NCBI GenBank assembly: GCA_016928055.1
Contig: JAFGLM010000037.1
Coordinates: forward strand, 1 to 41,902
Origin: Gammaproteobacteria bacterium
GTDB lineage: Bacteria; Pseudomonadota; Gammaproteobacteria; HTCC5015
Reading direction: 5' to 3'
Length of the DNA stretch: 41,902 nucleotides
Shown: positions 1-8,410 of the stretch, one piece after another
Layout of the letters: the number at the start of each line of letters is the position of its first letter
Position numbering within the stretch: the first letter of the stretch is position 1
The notes under the pieces: generated by a model
Seen by the model: the letters and a program-made list of their open reading frames with translations, nothing else
The model's database searches: none
What the model was told of the DNA's origin: nothing
Program-made: the position numbers and the translations under genes

Positions 1-837
1 AGCGGCGCTGGGTGTGGTCAGCCCGTGCTGATACAACCAGGTTCGCAGCGCATTGCGAAGGCGAACCGTGGTCAGACCGGCCAGGCGATCCACCAATAAG
101 GTCCCTGGATTCTGCGGACACTGAGCGTGCTGAACATCCTCTGCGCCCAGTTGGTCCAGTATTTCGCTCATCTGGGCCTGCAAATTGGCGCTGCGTGCCA
201 GCGTCTTACCGGCGCCCGGCCAACGCTCCAGCAGCACCGGCATCACCCTGGCTCGCAGGTAATTCCGATCATAATCCAGCGCTGCGTTACTGCCGTCTTC
301 AACCCACGGCAGGCTGTGCTGCTCGGCGTATTGCCGGATATCATCACGACTGCATTCCAGCCAGGGTCGCGCCAGCCAGCCGTGGGCAAAGCGGGTCAGC
401 TCCGGCATGGCCGCCAGACCGGCAGGTCCGGCACCGCGGAGTAATTGCAGTAAGACGGTCTCAGCCTGATCATTCTGGTGCTGTGCGGTGAGCAGGCATT
501 CATCGGCCTGCAGATTTTCCTGTAGGGCTCGATAACGGGCCTGCCTGGCAGCCGCTTCAGGACTCTCACCGGCAGCCGCTCTGGCATCTACTGTAATGAC
601 CTGCATCGGTACCGAGTATTTCTGACAACGCTGCTGACAGTGTCTGGCCCAGTCTCCCGCCTCGATCTGCAGACTGTGGTTAATGTGAACCGCGCGCAGC
701 CGGTTTTTAGCCGCGGATTGACACAAAACATCCAGCAAAACGCTGGAATCCAGACCGCCGCTAAAGGCCAGGCAATAGCCACTGACCGGCGGTAACCGCG
801 TCAGAAACGAGGTCAGCCGGTCATGTAATTCATTCAT
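1..837 (-). CDS. tilS: tRNA(Ile)-lysidine synthase TilS, N-terminal part (cut by window edge)
   Basis: ATP-dependent enzyme that converts C34 of the CAU-anticodon tRNA-Ile to lysidine so that it reads AUA. Translating the minus strand from the ATG at 837 gives 279 codons open to the window edge. The PP-loop ATP-binding motif SGGLDSS lies at about residues 26-32, followed by HINHSL and a TAQHQNDQAETVLLQLLRG segment typical of the N-type ATP pyrophosphatase domain. Full-length family members are about 430-450 residues, so roughly the C-terminal third, including the substrate-binding domain, lies outside. It follows accA by 27 nt on the same strand, the usual order in this supercluster. No strong Shine-Dalgarno is visible. 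The start was chosen because it places the PP-loop at the usual distance from the N-terminus. Confidence 0.93.
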   Translation of the reverse strand, partial: MNELHDRLTSFLTRLPPVSGYCLAFSGGLDSSVLLDVLCQSAAKNRLRAVHINHSLQIEAGDWARHCQQRCQKYSVPMQVITVDARAAAGESPEAAARQARYRALQENLQADECLLTAQHQNDQAETVLLQLLRGAGPAGLAAMPELTRFAHGWLARPWLECSRDDIRQYAEQHSLPWVEDGSNAALDYDRNYLRARVMPVLLERWPGAGKTLARSANLQAQMSEILDQLGAEDVQHAQCPQNPGTLLVDRLAGLTTVRLRNALRTWLYQHGLTTPSAA

Positions 838-864
838 TTGGAGAGGTGGTGCCAGGCTTGATAA

Positions 865-1824
865 CTAGTTTTGTTTAAATTCGCCATATTGCATCAACTG
901 CTCAAAACGCTGTTCCAGCAGGCTATCTATACGTTCACTGCAAAGCTGATCCAGGTTGCTGATCAAGGACTGTTTCAGGCGTGCCGCCATCGCGTCACAA
1001 TCCCGGTGCGCACCGCCCAGCGGCTCCGGGATAACTTCATCCACCAGCCCCAGCTCGAACAGCCGGTCGGACGTAATCCCCAGGGCTTCCGCGGCATCGG
1101 CGGCTTTTTCGGCGCTCTTCCACAATATCGAAGCACAACCCTCCGGTGAGATGACCGAATAGGTGCTGTACTGCAACATGGCGATGTAGTCGCCGACGCC
1201 GATACCCAGCGCGCCACCCGAGCCTCCTTCACCAATGACCGTTATCAGAATCGGCGTTCGAAGCTGTGCCATTTCAAACAGATTACGCGCAATGGCTTCA
1301 CTCTGGCCACGCTCTTCGGCGTCGATACCGGGATAGGCACCCGGAGTATCGATAAAGGTTATTACCGGCAAGCCAAAACGCTCGGCCATACGCATCAGGC
1401 GCAAGGCTTTGCGATAACCCTCAGGTTTCGGCATGCCAAAATTGCGTTTTAGTTTTTCCTTGGTGTCACGGCCTTTTTGCTGGCCGATGATCATAACCGG
1501 ACGGCTTTCCAGTTTTGCGATGCCGCCAACAATGGAGGCATCGTCGGAAAACATACGATCACCATGCAATTCGTGGAATTCGGTAAAAATGCGGCGGATA
1601 TAATCGAGTGTGTAAGGGCGTTGGGGATGGCGAGCCAGTTGCGCAATCTGTACCGCGGACAGCCGGGTAAAAATCGACTGCGTTAAGGTAAGGCATTTAT
1701 TTTCCAGATGTGCGACCTCACTTTGAATATTGATCTCGGCATCGGTATCGAGATGCCGCAATTCTTCAATCTTGGCCTGCAATTCTGCGATAGGCTGTTC
1801 GAAATCCAGAAAATTCGGGTTCAT
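865..1824 (-). CDS. accA: Acetyl-CoA carboxylase carboxyltransferase subunit alpha
   Basis: Alpha subunit of the cytoplasmic acetyl-CoA carboxylase carboxyltransferase (partner AccD, not in this window). It transfers CO2 from carboxybiotin to acetyl-CoA to make malonyl-CoA, the first committed step of fatty acid synthesis. The 319-residue length matches the family. It starts with the usual [11 protein letters not shown] segment and has an N-terminal coiled region. The crotonase-fold core shows [39 protein letters not shown] and the oxyanion-hole-type [12 protein letters not shown]. It sits between dnaE (53 nt upstream) and tilS, the standard arrangement, and is probably co-transcribed with dnaE. 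Nothing is missing from the active-site blocks. Confidence 0.97.
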   Translation of the reverse strand: MNPNFLDFEQPIAELQAKIEELRHLDTDAEINIQSEVAHLENKCLTLTQSIFTRLSAVQIAQLARHPQRPYTLDYIRRIFTEFHELHGDRMFSDDASIVGGIAKLESRPVMIIGQQKGRDTKEKLKRNFGMPKPEGYRKALRLMRMAERFGLPVITFIDTPGAYPGIDAEERGQSEAIARNLFEMAQLRTPILITVIGEGGSGGALGIGVGDYIAMLQYSTYSVISPEGCASILWKSAEKAADAAEALGITSDRLFELGLVDEVIPEPLGGAHRDCDAMAARLKQSLISNLDQLCSERIDSLLEQRFEQLMQYGEFKQN

Positions 1825-1877
1825 GGCACTCTATTGCTGGAAGAAACGGCTAATCATACCGATGTTACCGTGTCTTG

Positions 1878-4800
1878 TCAGGCAGATTGCGCTTCCGCAA
1901 TCGAACGTCCATTCTGATAAACCAGCCTGACCTGTTCCGGCCCGAGCAGAGTTTGCAACCGCTGCAATAACTGTTCGCTCGGTTGCACTTTCCACTCTTC
2001 ACCCAAATACAGACGCGTGCTGGCCTGCTTGTCGTGATATTGAACCCACACTGGACACTGGCCGGGTCGATACTGATTTAAAGTGGATTCCAGTTTTTCA
2101 AGGAAACCGTTACCGCTTTCGTTGTCGCTCACGCAAATTTCCAGACCCCGACCAAACGCCTCTCGTGCCTGTTCGATATCGTATAAATTTTTAGCTCGCA
2201 CCCGATATCCGCCACTGAAATCATCCGCCGCCAGCCCGCCTTCGACAACCACCACTTTATCCTTGACTAAAATCGTGGCGAATCGGTCATAGTCTTCGGG
2301 TCGCACCATCACATCGACACGCGCGCTGCGATCATCCAGTACCGCAAAAGCCATTTTTCCGGCCCTGGTATTTTTGCTGCGCAAATCAACCACCAGACCC
2401 GCCAGCACTACTTCCAGTTCTGCAACACCATTGCGCTGTGTCGTATTAACTTTGCGACTTTCATACCAGTCAAGCGAGTCGGCGATATTCTTACCGGTAA
2501 TCTGCAGTAATTCTTTTTTATATCGATTGATCGGATGACCGGTTAGATATAAACCCAGCGATTCTTTCTCGGCGGTTAAACGCTGTTCTTCATCCCATTC
2601 CGGTTGCTGCACCAGTTCGCTCTTGATTAAAGACTGTTCGCCGAGCGTGGCACCGAAGATATCAACCTGACCGGCACTGCGATTGCGCTGATCCTGCTCG
2701 GCGACTTTGATGGCCGCCGGTAAGTTATGCATAAGCGTTGCGCGATTATGTTGTAACTCATCCAGTGCGCCGGCTTTAACCAGCGCTTCCAATGCACGTT
2801 TGTTGACTTTATGTCCGTCAAGGCGGCGGCAAAAATCAAATAAATCCTTAAATAGGCCATAGCTTTCACGTTCGCGCTGCATGACTTCAATCGCTGCGGC
2901 ACCGACGCCCTTGATGGCACCCAGCCCGTAGACAATTCTGCCCTGCTCATCAACGCTGAAAACATAATCCGAACGATTGACGTTGGGTGGAACAACTTTT
3001 ATATGCAATTGCTGACATTCATCGATCAAACGCACGACCTTATCGGTGTTGTCCATATCTGCCGATAACACAGCCGACATAAACTCCGGCGGATAATGGG
3101 CTTTCAACCAGGCGGTTTGATACGACAACAAAGCATAGGCGGCGGAATGGGATTTGTTAAAACCGTAACCGGCAAACTTCTCCATTAAATCGAAAATATA
3201 GCTGGCGGTTTTTTCCTCAACTTTATTTTTTGCTGAACCGCGTAGAAAATATTTGCGCTGCTTGGCCATTTCTTCCGGTTTTTTCTTGCCCATCGCACGA
3301 CGTAATAAATCCGCGCCACCCAGACTGTAACCGGCCAACACCTGCCCGATTTGCATGACCTGTTCCTGATACAGGATCACACCATAAGTCGATTTCAATA
3401 TCGGTTCCAGGGCCGGATGCGCATAATGAATGGTCGCTTCACCGTGTTTACGCGCAATAAAATCATCAACCATGCCGGACTGCAATGGCCCCGGACGGAA
3501 TAACGCCACCAGTGCAATAATTTCTTCAAAATTATCAGGCTGTAGGCGTTTGATTAAATCTTTCATGCCGCGCGATTCAAGCTGAAAAACTGCGGTGGTT
3601 AATTGTGCTTTTAATAAGGCAAAAGTTTTTTCATCATTTAAGGGAATCGTTTCAATCGCAATACTTTCCTGACCCTGCAGTTGTAAGCGGCGATTAACGG
3701 TTTCGACGGCATGATTAATAATCGTTAAGGTGCGTAAACCAAGAAAATCAAATTTAACCAGGCCAATCGCTTCAACATCGTCCTTGTCAAGCTGGGTAAC
3801 CAGTCCCTGCCCGTCCGGTTCACAATAGAGCGGTGTAAAATCAGTCAACTTGGATGGGGCGATAACTACACCACCGGCGTGTTTACCGGCATTGCGTGCC
3901 AAACCTTCCAGCGCACGCGCCCGATCCAGTAATGCGGTGACTTCTTCATCGGACTCATAGGCTTTGCGCAGGTCTTCAGATTCTTCCAGCGCCTTGTCCA
4001 GGGTCATGCCGATTTCAAACGGAACCAGTTTGGCGATATTATCGACAAATCCATAGGGATGCCCCAGCACCCGACCCACATCACGCACCACCGCTTTGGC
4101 CGCCATGCTGCCGTAAGTGATAATCTGCGATACCCGGTCACGCCCGTAGCGTTCAGCAACGTATTCAATAACGCGATCGCGCCCTTCCATACAAAAATCA
4201 ACATCAAAATCAGGCAGGGAGACACGCTCCGGATTTAAAAACCGCTCGAACAATAAGTCGTACTGAATGGGATCAAGATCGGTAATGCCCAGTGCATAGG
4301 CCACCAGTGATCCGGCACCCGAACCACGCCCCGGCCCGACCGGAACACCGTTAGCACGCGCCCAACGAATAAAATCGGCGACGATTAAAAAGTAGCCGGG
4401 AAAGCCCATATCGATGATGACTTTGATTTCCTGCTGCAGGCGCAGTTTGTATTCCTGCAGACGTTCAGCCGACCATTCACCGGTGATCGCTTCTGCCTGT
4501 TTTACACGGTGCTGCAATCCCTGTTCGGATTGATCAGTAAAAAATGTCTCGGTGCTTTGCCCTGCCGGTACCGGAAATGCAGGCAAATAGGATTTGCCCA
4601 GTTCAAGTTGCAGATTGCAGCGCTTGCTGATTTCAACGGTATTGGTCAACGCCTCGGGCAAGTCTGCAAACAGCTCCGCCATTTCTTCGGCACTGCGCAG
4701 ATATTGTTGTCTGCTATAGCATCGAGGCCGGCGGGGATCCTCCAAGGTACGGCCCTCATGAATACAAACACGTGTTTCATGCGCTTCAAAATCCGATGCT

Positions 4801-5411
4801 TCCAGAAAACGCACATCGTTGCTGGCCACCACCGGCACCGAATGAGTGCTTGCCAGCTGCACCGCTTCATTTATATAGTTTTCTTCATGTTCGCGACCGG
4901 TGCGCTGCAACTCAATATAAAAACGCTCGGGAAACAACTTCTGCCAGAAATGTAATGCTTGCTGCGCTTCCGTATTACGCTGGGCAATCAGTGCACGGCC
5001 GATATTGCCCTGGACTCCAGCGGATAATGCCAGCAGACCTTCACTTCTTTCGGCTATCCAGTCTGCCTGAACCTGAGGTTGCCCGCTATGCTGGCCTTCC
5101 TGGTAAGCACGCGAGATGAGCTCGGTTAAATTGCGATAACCATTATTATTCTGGCAAAGCAGGCGCAATCGATAAGCGTCGGTACTGCTGGTGTCGGTAA
5201 CCAGTAGATCGGCACCGATCAGCGGTTTGATACCCTGAGCGATCGCATTGCGATAAAACTTGATCAATGCAAACAGATTGCACTGATCGGTCAACGCCAC
5301 TGCCGGCATACCCGCAGACCTCAGCGACTGCATTAAGGCAGGAATACGAATAACGCTGTCAACCAGCGAATACTCCGTATGCAGGCTAAGATGGACAAAA
5401 CCGGGTTTCAT
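1878..5411 (-). CDS. dnaE: DNA polymerase III alpha subunit
   Basis: Catalytic subunit of the replicative polymerase. At 1177 residues it is close to E. coli DnaE (1160). It begins with a PHP domain (FVHLSLHTEYSLVDS, residues 5-19). The C-family polymerase palm follows, with GPGRGSGAGSLVAYALG at about 359-375. The catalytic aspartates fall in PDFDVDF (D401, D403) and KFDFLGL (D555), the same numbering as in E. coli. A putative clamp-binding pentapeptide QVDIF lies near residue 914, followed by an OB-fold/C-terminal region. Downstream neighbour is accA; upstream rnhB is 58 nt away. No truncation or frameshift is seen. Confidence 0.98.
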   Translation of the reverse strand: MKPGFVHLSLHTEYSLVDSVIRIPALMQSLRSAGMPAVALTDQCNLFALIKFYRNAIAQGIKPLIGADLLVTDTSSTDAYRLRLLCQNNNGYRNLTELISRAYQEGQHSGQPQVQADWIAERSEGLLALSAGVQGNIGRALIAQRNTEAQQALHFWQKLFPERFYIELQRTGREHEENYINEAVQLASTHSVPVVASNDVRFLEASDFEAHETRVCIHEGRTLEDPRRPRCYSRQQYLRSAEEMAELFADLPEALTNTVEISKRCNLQLELGKSYLPAFPVPAGQSTETFFTDQSEQGLQHRVKQAEAITGEWSAERLQEYKLRLQQEIKVIIDMGFPGYFLIVADFIRWARANGVPVGPGRGSGAGSLVAYALGITDLDPIQYDLLFERFLNPERVSLPDFDVDFCMEGRDRVIEYVAERYGRDRVSQIITYGSMAAKAVVRDVGRVLGHPYGFVDNIAKLVPFEIGMTLDKALEESEDLRKAYESDEEVTALLDRARALEGLARNAGKHAGGVVIAPSKLTDFTPLYCEPDGQGLVTQLDKDDVEAIGLVKFDFLGLRTLTIINHAVETVNRRLQLQGQESIAIETIPLNDEKTFALLKAQLTTAVFQLESRGMKDLIKRLQPDNFEEIIALVALFRPGPLQSGMVDDFIARKHGEATIHYAHPALEPILKSTYGVILYQEQVMQIGQVLAGYSLGGADLLRRAMGKKKPEEMAKQRKYFLRGSAKNKVEEKTASYIFDLMEKFAGYGFNKSHSAAYALLSYQTAWLKAHYPPEFMSAVLSADMDNTDKVVRLIDECQQLHIKVVPPNVNRSDYVFSVDEQGRIVYGLGAIKGVGAAAIEVMQRERESYGLFKDLFDFCRRLDGHKVNKRALEALVKAGALDELQHNRATLMHNLPAAIKVAEQDQRNRSAGQVDIFGATLGEQSLIKSELVQQPEWDEEQRLTAEKESLGLYLTGHPINRYKKELLQITGKNIADSLDWYESRKVNTTQRNGVAELEVVLAGLVVDLRSKNTRAGKMAFAVLDDRSARVDVMVRPEDYDRFATILVKDKVVVVEGGLAADDFSGGYRVRAKNLYDIEQAREAFGRGLEICVSDNESGNGFLEKLESTLNQYRPGQCPVWVQYHDKQASTRLYLGEEWKVQPSEQLLQRLQTLLGPEQVRLVYQNGRSIAEAQSA

Positions 5412-5469
5412 AGCGCGCTAGTGTGCCGCGCTTGACAGGGCCATTGCAAGCCGCGACACAAGAGGGCCC

Positions 5470-6051
5470 TCATTGTTGTGTGCTCGCCTGCAGGGCTAAT
5501 CTGACCGGCGCGTAGCTGCGACGATGCTCCGGACAGGGTCCAAACTGCATTAATAATTCGCAGTGCCTTTTGGTCGGATAGCCTTTATGCTGCTCAAAAT
5601 CGTACTGCGGGTATTGCTCATGCAGTTGCAACATAATGTGATCACGTTGCACTTTGGCCAGTATCGAAGCGGCACTGATAGCGGCTACCGTTGCGTCGCC
5701 CTTGATGATTGCCTCAACCGGGTAATCCAGTATAGGGCAACGATTGCCATCAACGAGTACTCTTTGCGGCGCGGATTTGAGTTGATTAACCGCACGTTGC
5801 ATCGCCAGCATCGTTGCCTGCAGGATATTGATCTGATCTATCTCTTTAGCGTCGGCCAGTGCAATCGCCCAAGCCAGCGCTTTGCTGCGGATTTCGTCCG
5901 ATAGCGCAGCTCGTTTTGCGGCGCTGAGTTTTTTGGAATCTTTCAGCCCGATAATCTGCTGCTGTGGATCCAGTATCACCGCTGCTGCGACCACCGGCCC
6001 CGCCAACGGCCCGCGGCCCGCCTCATCAACACCCGCTATCAGTTGCAACAT
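5470..6051 (-). CDS. rnhB: Ribonuclease HII
   Basis: Cytoplasmic endonuclease that cleaves the RNA strand of RNA-DNA hybrids and starts removal of misincorporated ribonucleotides. The 193-residue product has the RNase HII signature [15 protein letters not shown], giving catalytic D9 and E10. Further likely metal-binding acids lie in LVDGN (D101) and KGDAT (D119). It also has the conserved DSKKL and HKGYPTKRH segments. Normally rnhB follows lpxB in this supercluster. Here lpxB is on the opposite strand, so rnhB is the first gene of the minus-strand dnaE-accA-tilS run. It must be driven from the 155-nt divergent region at 6052-6206 that it shares with the oxidoreductase gene. Confidence 0.97.
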   Translation of the reverse strand: MLQLIAGVDEAGRGPLAGPVVAAAVILDPQQQIIGLKDSKKLSAAKRAALSDEIRSKALAWAIALADAKEIDQINILQATMLAMQRAVNQLKSAPQRVLVDGNRCPILDYPVEAIIKGDATVAAISAASILAKVQRDHIMLQLHEQYPQYDFEQHKGYPTKRHCELLMQFGPCPEHRRSYAPVRLALQASTQQ

Positions 6052-6206
6052 AGTTCAATTCCTGTCATGTCTAAAATTTAAAAAACCCTTATACTTAGCG
6101 ACCTTTAGCGGGCTTCTGAGTGTATCGGTGCGCAACGTTGCAGCGGCTCACGAGTCGAGCTTGATTTTACGTATTTTTTAACCATTACGCACAAAAGCTT
6201 TATCCC

Positions 6207-7136
6207 ATGAGTATAAAAACAGCCGTTATCGGCACCGGATATCTTGGTAAATTTCACGCGCAAAAATACGCAGCACTTGATAATAGCAAGCTTGTTGCAG
6301 TGGTCGACACCGATGTTGCTACCGCCAATAAAATTGCGCATGACAACAACTGTCGAGCGGTCACCGATTATCATGAGCTGATCGGTGAGGTTGACGCAGT
6401 CAGCATCGCCTCGCCGACACAATCTCACTATCAAATTGCACGCGATTTCCTGCAACGGGGTACGCATGTTCTGGTTGAAAAACCGATTACCGTAACCGTA
6501 GCTGAAGCGGATGAACTGATCGCGTTGGCAAAACAGAACCAATGTGTTTTACAGGTGGGTCACCTGGAGCGATTTAATCCGGCCATAGTGGCGCTGGATA
6601 AGGTTTTAAAAGAACCGGTCTTTATAGAAAGCCATCGTCTTGCACCATTTAAATTACGCGCGACCGATGTTAACGTCATACTTGACTTGATGATCCATGA
6701 CATTGACATACTTTTGAATTTAGTCAGGGCAGATATCGTCGATATCGCAGCCAAAGGCGCACGTGTGCTATCAGGCTCTACTGATATCGCCAACGCACGC
6801 CTGACATTCAGCAACGGATGTGTAGCTAATGTTACAGCCAGTCGTGTGAGTCTCAAATCGGAACGTAAGATGCGTATCTTTCAGAATGATGCATATATTA
6901 CCGTTGATTTTCAGAACCGGATTCTCAGTCATCACTACAAAGGCGAAGGCGAAAGCGAACCCGGCATTCCAAGGATTGAAAGCTGTGAAGAGGTCTTTGC
7001 CGAAGCAGATGCTCTGCGTAGTGAAATAGCGGCGTTTCTGGATGCCATCCGGCACAAACAGGAACCATTGGTTTCGGGGGAAGACGGGCGCCGCGCTTTG
7101 CAAACCGCTTTGCTTATCAGCGATATATTGGGTTAA
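6207..7136 (+). CDS. Gfo/Idh/MocA-family NAD(P)-dependent oxidoreductase, possibly GnnA-like
   Basis: A 309-residue dehydrogenase of the Gfo/Idh/MocA family. The N-terminal Rossmann fold carries VIGTGYLGKFHAQKY (glycine motif at about residues 9-14). The family lysine lies in EKP (91-93), and the C-terminal substrate domain has GHLERFNPA (118-126) and the MIHDID histidine (H164). It lies 30 nt upstream of lpxB and is probably co-transcribed with it. In Acidithiobacillus ferrooxidans the related GnnA oxidises the 3-OH of UDP-GlcNAc and is encoded with lpxA/lpxB. Together with the aminotransferase GnnB it makes UDP-GlcNAc3N for amide-linked lipid A. That role is inferred here from family and neighbourhood only. 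No gnnB-type aminotransferase is in the window, so another sugar-nucleotide substrate is possible. Confidence 0.82.
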   Translation: MSIKTAVIGTGYLGKFHAQKYAALDNSKLVAVVDTDVATANKIAHDNNCRAVTDYHELIGEVDAVSIASPTQSHYQIARDFLQRGTHVLVEKPITVTVAEADELIALAKQNQCVLQVGHLERFNPAIVALDKVLKEPVFIESHRLAPFKLRATDVNVILDLMIHDIDILLNLVRADIVDIAAKGARVLSGSTDIANARLTFSNGCVANVTASRVSLKSERKMRIFQNDAYITVDFQNRILSHHYKGEGESEPGIPRIESCEEVFAEADALRSEIAAFLDAIRHKQEPLVSGEDGRRALQTALLISDILG

Positions 7137-7166
7137 CGATAATTAATTTGAAATATACCGCAGCCA

Positions 7167-8315
7167 ATGAATAAAACGATCCTGATTGTTGCCGGTGAGG
7201 CATCCGGTGACATGCATGGCGCAGAAATAGCGAAATATTTGTCTGCGACAGACAGCAGTATTCGTTGTGTTGGAATGGGCGGGCAGAAAATGCGTGATGC
7301 CGGCGTCGAACTATTGTACGACTCGGCCAATATCGCTGTGGTGGGACTATGGGAAGTACTTACCCACTGGACAGATATTAAACACGCGCTGCATACCCTT
7401 GAAAAATATATTGTTGACTCCAAACCCGATCTGTTGCTGCTGATTGATTATCAGGAATTTAATCTGCGGCTGGCTAAATTTGCCAAGCAACATGGAACCC
7501 GGGTTTTGTTTTATATCAGCCCGCAATTGTGGGCCTGGCGGCGTCGGCGTATTAAAAAATTTATTGCCCGTGTTGATATGATGGCGGTCATTTTTCCGTT
7601 TGAAGTGAAATACTTTGAACAAGCCGGCATTCCGGTACGTTATACCGGCCATCCATTGAATAATAAAGTCGTTGCGACTGTTGAAAAACCAGATGCATTA
7701 AAAAAGTTCAATATCAGCACAAAGCATCCGGTTATTGGATTGTTGCCGGGAAGTCGGCAATCAGAAATTCAGCGTATACTGCCGATCCTGCTGAATACTG
7801 CAAAAGTCTTAACCAACCGCATCGCCGGTATCCAGTTTTTATTGCCGGTTGCCCATGCGTCGTTGTTGCCGAAAATAGAGGTTGAACTTGCCGCGGCTGA
7901 TCTGAATATCCAGTGCTGTATCAATGATACCTATAACGCGATCAACTGCTGTGACGCCGTTATTGTGGCTTCCGGTACTGCGACCCTGGAAGTTGCATTG
8001 CTTAACATCCCGATGGCGATTGTCTACCGTGTCGCACCATTAAGTTATGCCATACTCAGACACCTGGTATCGATTCCTTATATCGGTCTGGCCAATATCA
8101 TCGCCGGTAAGAAAGTCATTCAGGAATTCGTTCAAAATGATGCCAGGCCGGAACGCATTGCCGACGAGATTCAGAAATTGTTGGACCACCGCGAATACCG
8201 GCAACAGATTTTAGCGAATTTACGGGAAATCAAACATAAACTGGGCGATTCCGACGGTATCAAAGGAATCAGCCAATTGATACTGGAAATATTGCAAAAT
8301 CGGGTAAGCACCTGA
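7167..8315 (+). CDS. lpxB: Lipid-A-disaccharide synthase
   Basis: Family GT19 glycosyltransferase acting at the inner membrane. It joins 2,3-diacyl-GlcN-1-phosphate (lipid X) to UDP-2,3-diacyl-GlcN to form the beta-1,6 lipid A disaccharide. The 382-residue length is typical. Diagnostic blocks are IVAGEASGDMHGAE at the N-terminus, IDYQEFNLRLAKFAK, YISPQLWAWR, TGHPL, LLPGSRQSEIQRILP and SGTATLEVALL. In most gammaproteobacteria lpxB directly follows lpxA on the same strand. Here it is about 6 kb away and on the opposite strand, paired with the oxidoreductase gene. The ribosome binding site is weak. The next gene, a sugar phosphorylase, starts 95 nt downstream and may be co-transcribed. Confidence 0.97.
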   Translation: MNKTILIVAGEASGDMHGAEIAKYLSATDSSIRCVGMGGQKMRDAGVELLYDSANIAVVGLWEVLTHWTDIKHALHTLEKYIVDSKPDLLLLIDYQEFNLRLAKFAKQHGTRVLFYISPQLWAWRRRRIKKFIARVDMMAVIFPFEVKYFEQAGIPVRYTGHPLNNKVVATVEKPDALKKFNISTKHPVIGLLPGSRQSEIQRILPILLNTAKVLTNRIAGIQFLLPVAHASLLPKIEVELAAADLNIQCCINDTYNAINCCDAVIVASGTATLEVALLNIPMAIVYRVAPLSYAILRHLVSIPYIGLANIIAGKKVIQEFVQNDARPERIADEIQKLLDHREYRQQILANLREIKHKLGDSDGIKGISQLILEILQNRVST

Positions 8316-8410
8316 TCGCTCTTCAATATTGCATTTGTGATTTAATCTGGAAATCTGGCATTATTATTGTATTCAAACCATGAAAACAATTTATTGGTAA
8401 TCTGTCTATC

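Noticed and set aside
12..491. Plus-strand open frames over the tilS region
   Set aside because: Composition is that of an antisense frame; the minus-strand TilS frame with its PP-loop explains the sequence.
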